Shown one piece after another: positions 61,203 to 64,000 of a stretch of DNA of 64,000 nt. The notes under the pieces were generated by a model. That model was not told the DNA's origin and did not search any database. It was given only the letters and a program-made list of their open reading frames with translations. The translations under genes and the position numbers were made by a program. Source of the DNA: Paulownia fortunei (Eukaryota; Streptophyta; Magnoliopsida; Lamiales; Paulowniaceae); contig CM033116.1 of NCBI GenBank assembly GCA_019321725.1, positions 7,954,841 to 8,018,840 of the forward strand, written 5' to 3'. Within the stretch, counting starts at the first letter, position 1, and every line of letters begins with the position of its first letter.

Positions 61203-61816
61203 ATGGCTTTTGAAAGAGGCTTTATTTTGGTACTGGTGTTGATAGTCTTAAATTTTTCATGCCATGGTGAGATTCGTCATCTTGTAGAGACAAACTCAAG
61301 TTCAGCCGACACTAGTCATCTTAGAGAAGAAAAGATACCCCCATATGTTATTTGTTCTCTTATTGGTGGTTGTGAACGGTCAAGTACTGCATCTAACATT
61401 GTAGATTATCCAACCACTAAGGATTTACAAGCAAAAATAGACTAAAGAACAGCCGACACTAGTCATCTTGGAGAAGAAAAGATACTCCCAAAAGTTCTTT
61501 GTTCTCTTCTAGGTGGTTGTGAACAGTTTGTTACAACATCAACGTTTGTGAATCATCTTGCTACTAAGGATGTGCAAGAAAAAAAGGACTCAAGCATGGC
61601 CGTTCCTAGTCATCTTGGAGAAGAAAAGATACCCCCACATGTCATTTGTTCTCTTATTGGGGTTGTGAAGGATCTACTACTACATCAAACATTGTAGATC
61701 ATCCAACTGCTAAGGATCTACAAGAAAATAGGGACTCAAGCATGGCCATCCCTAGTCATCTTGGAGAAGAAAAGATACCCCCAGAAGTTATTTGTTCTCT
61801 TCTAAGTGGTTGTTAA
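61203..61816 (+). pseudogene. Secreted 49-residue-repeat precursor, copy 4 (best preserved)
   Basis: Residues 1-22 (MAFERGFILVLVLIVLNFSC then HG) form a clear signal peptide, so the product should enter the secretory pathway. Four modules follow, with first-loop Cys codons at 61353, 61500, 61647 and 61793: exactly 147 bp (49 residues) apart, allowing for one lost base. Each module reads SHLxEEKIxPxV(I/L)CSL(I/L)GGC, then a Ser/Thr-rich stretch and TKDxQ. Two lesions only: TAA at 61443-61445 in place of the usual Ser codon, and a 1-base deletion near 61660 in module 3. The open part (61203-61445, 80 residues) still encodes signal peptide plus one whole module with C51 and C57. A truncated secreted peptide is therefore possible. 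No intron is needed. I do not recognise the family. The pattern fits a multi-copy peptide precursor. Function is unknown. Confidence 0.8.
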
Positions 61817-64000
61817 TTAAGTCTCCCCCTTAATTCTCCTGAATCCTAAACAAGAATAATGGGCACAAAATACCCAAAAATGTGTTGCAATATTACCCTT
61901 ACAATCATCTATGCAACGTGCTAAGCTAATCATTGTTGGAAAACAGAGAAACTTGTGATATACGAAGTTTGTAATAATTGAATATTTAAATAAATGGGGT
62001 GGCTAAACCAATATTATTTTGTATCTTTAATTTATTTTGCTGGTTTGTCAAGTTTTTCTCGTGAGTGCTCCTTGTTTTCTTCAAAAAACATTTGAAGCTA
62101 TAAGCAATAGAAATCATATATTCATTAATGCAACTTTCCTAAAAATATAGAAATCAAACCATGGAGACAAAAAAAAAAAAACATCTTCCCTGACCGTTCT
62201 AACATTATTGTATTAAAATTCCCACCAATCAATGCCTTTTGAGGTACAATTAGTATTTAGTTACCAACAACTCTAACCTAATGATGTGAGCGAATTGGAG
62301 AGAATAAAACTACAAAAACAAATTAAATTATTTGTTTTAATTTTCATTGCCATGCATCTTATCTTTCACTCCACCTGCTTCAGAAATTTTCAATCCAGTT
62401 TAATCCGATATAGTGTGTGAGATGAGAGCAGAAAAATTATATATTTTGTGTTCTTTAAAACTATTGCCAAAAAAGTAGTTAAGATTACAATGTCATATCA
62501 AAAATTTAGTTGGGTGGATAGTTTTGGAGAGAAAGTTTTCATTTTAGGAAATGGAATCTTATTTTTCTACATCACAAAATGCAAAAAAGAGTTACAAATT
62601 GGGAAGGAAGGAGTATTATTTTGTCTTATTTTTGTTGCAGTTCAGGCTGATACTACATGCTTATGGGTTCAAGAATCTCTTTGACAACCAAGAAATGTAT
62701 CTTTCCCTTTGACCTCATGTTAAAACACTTAAAGATTTATGGTATTTTGAGATAGCTCCATCAAAGTTCAATATTGATTACTTCAAAGTCATATAAGTCC
62801 AACTATTACAAATGATAGCCAACAAGGTAGTTCAATATACTTGTACCCTAGAAAGCACCCACATAAATGCATAAGTATCGCAAACTGAGAAATTCCCCTT
62901 TTGAGCATGTGTCGCACATGTGAGTCCTGTTAAAACAATGATGTCCTATCTCAATTATTCTCGACTTGAAAAAATTTAAGATCAAAATCATAAATGCATA
63001 TTTCTTGAAGGTCATCCTGTGCACGACGACTAGGGGACTTCATCAAAATTCAATTAAATTCAAATAATGATAAAAAATGCATACTTTATATAGGTAGATA
63101 AAAAAAAATAAAATTACATGGTATAAAAATGCAGCAAATTTAATTATATCACCTAGCGCAATTCTAAAATGGTGAACTATATATATAAAACATTTATCTA
63201 ATCTAGCCTGCATAGAAAATTAAATGGTTTGTGGCATCTTAAAATTATTACATTAGAAGATAACTGTCAAATTTGAAAGTCAATCTTGCTTACGAACCAA
63301 GCTCTTATTTACATACAAATTTCATATTTTCTTCAAATTGTGGTGAACATATTTTGTTGCATGAAAAATAAAGTTTCAAAGGAATTTTTTTGAGGTAAGT
63401 TAGTTTTATATTTTTATTTGGAGAAAACCCAAACAGTTAGATTTTCTATGTTTCTTCTCTTTTTTTTGTGTTTTCTTTGAGCGAGTCATGAATTTTTCAT
63501 CACGTGGAGTAAGTTAAAACCAACTAAAAGTGACACCTGATTTTTATTAGATGGAAACATACTAAAAAGAGCTTAAATGTTTTAGAATTTTGGCATTAAT
63601 AAGAAAGAGCTTAATTATGTGTTGAAGGATTGTTTTCTTGCTTTTGAATCTTGTTGCCTCTATCTATTTGCCTAAAAATTCAGTTACAGTAAAATTCTTC
63701 GCTTAAGGTAAATGTTGAAAATAATGAGGCGATAATAAATTTTGCTAGAGATTGCTATGGTAAATATAATTTTGTGTAAACAAACAATTTCATCATCAAT
63801 TGATAGGTGGTAACAAACTTACCCTATTTTAAGCTATTTTCTACTGGAACAACTCACATTAATTGTATGTTGATAACAATCAATCCCTCATTTTTTTGAC
63901 AACACATTGATTTAAATTAAAACATAATATCAAAATGCAATTATAAAATTTAAATCATTGAGACCATGAAACTAATTTTGTATAGAAACTGGTCTGTGCA
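61817..64000 (+). repeat. Array unit 6, left part, runs off the window
   Basis: Post-gene spacer is collinear with the other units: CAGTTTAATCCGATATAGTG (62395), GAAGGTCATCCTGTG (63007) and CAGTTACAGTAAAATTCTTC (63681). It is open at the right edge, so at least one more gene position is expected about 2.3 kb beyond the window. A 78-codon frame at 62448-62684 is not conserved in other units. Confidence 0.8.

Larger units (their letters stand above)
57535..61816 (+). repeat. Array unit 5, main part
   Basis: The unit restarts at TTTCCCTTTGATCAATG, equivalent to about 52660. So 57540-58450 duplicates 52660-53635. Landmarks are GATGGCCATCATG (57918), TGTAAGATTTCTTC (58913), AGTAGCAAGATACACTACACC (60070) and gene copy 4. 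This spacer is free of transposons and is the best reference for the unit. No other conserved frame was found in it. Confidence 0.85.

Noticed and set aside
61330..61375. Resemblance of KIPPxV...C to the SIPPIC loop of Bowman-Birk and sunflower trypsin inhibitors
   Set aside because: Only the Ile-Pro-Pro is shared. The cysteine placement differs (both Cys follow the Pro pair, none precedes it) and there is no Lys/Arg-Ser reactive bond in the loop.
61203..61816. Cyclotide or knottin precursor
   Set aside because: Only two cysteines per module, against six in those families, and no C-terminal Asn/Asp processing signal at a fixed place.
1..64000. CRISPR array or bacterial operon
   Set aside because: The tandem repeats have no unique spacers of constant length, and the coding remnants are all of plant type.

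Overview
The window looks like gene-poor, transposon-dense intergenic DNA from a flowering plant. The evidence is AT-rich sequence, nested Ty1/Copia and Ty3/Gypsy retrotransposons of plant lineages (SIRE-like, RE1-like, Athila, Tekay/Del), a decayed plant mobile domain (PMD) gene and a LOG-type cytokinin-enzyme fragment. I see no intact conventional multi-domain gene, rRNA, tRNA or CRISPR array.

Layout. 1-8.7 kb holds simple repeats, a minisatellite of about 130 bp (2.64-3.64 kb), an unrecognised decayed small gene (3.8-4.2 kb) and a PMD pseudogene on the minus strand (4.65-6.44 kb). 8.7-11.4 kb is the 5' end of a SIRE-like Copia element (LTR, primer site, gag). 11.4-14.2 kb is a repeat-rich insertion of unknown class.

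From 14.2 kb to the right edge the backbone is a tandem array of a unit of roughly 5.1 kb, broken repeatedly by retrotransposons. Parts of six units are visible and the array runs off the right end. Each unit is mostly non-coding and ends in one intronless gene for a small secreted precursor: an N-terminal signal peptide followed by 49-residue (147 bp) repeats. Each repeat carries a charged segment, a Lys-Ile-Pro-Pro motif and a short two-cysteine loop, CSL(I/L)GGC. Two repeat subtypes tend to alternate. Four gene copies remain (17.47, 36.37, 42.95 and 61.20 kb) and a fifth position has lost its gene. Every copy is damaged. The 61.2 kb copy is best preserved and still has an 80-residue open frame with the signal peptide and one complete repeat. 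I do not recognise this family. It is the most interesting content of the window.

Insertions in the array are: an RE1-like Copia element with both LTRs (18.2-21.9 kb); an Athila element on the minus strand (25.0-36.4 kb) that carries a captured LOG-like fragment and an unrecognised cysteine-rich fragment; a probable solo LTR with a near-perfect target duplication (39.1-41.0 kb); a Copia pol remnant followed by the 3' end of a second Athila element (45.6-52.1 kb); and a Tekay/Del-like LTR with the end of its pol (53.6-57.5 kb). Three of the five gene positions are cut or replaced by these elements. The functional picture is therefore a decaying cluster of secreted-peptide genes inside a retrotransposon graveyard, not a working operon-like set.
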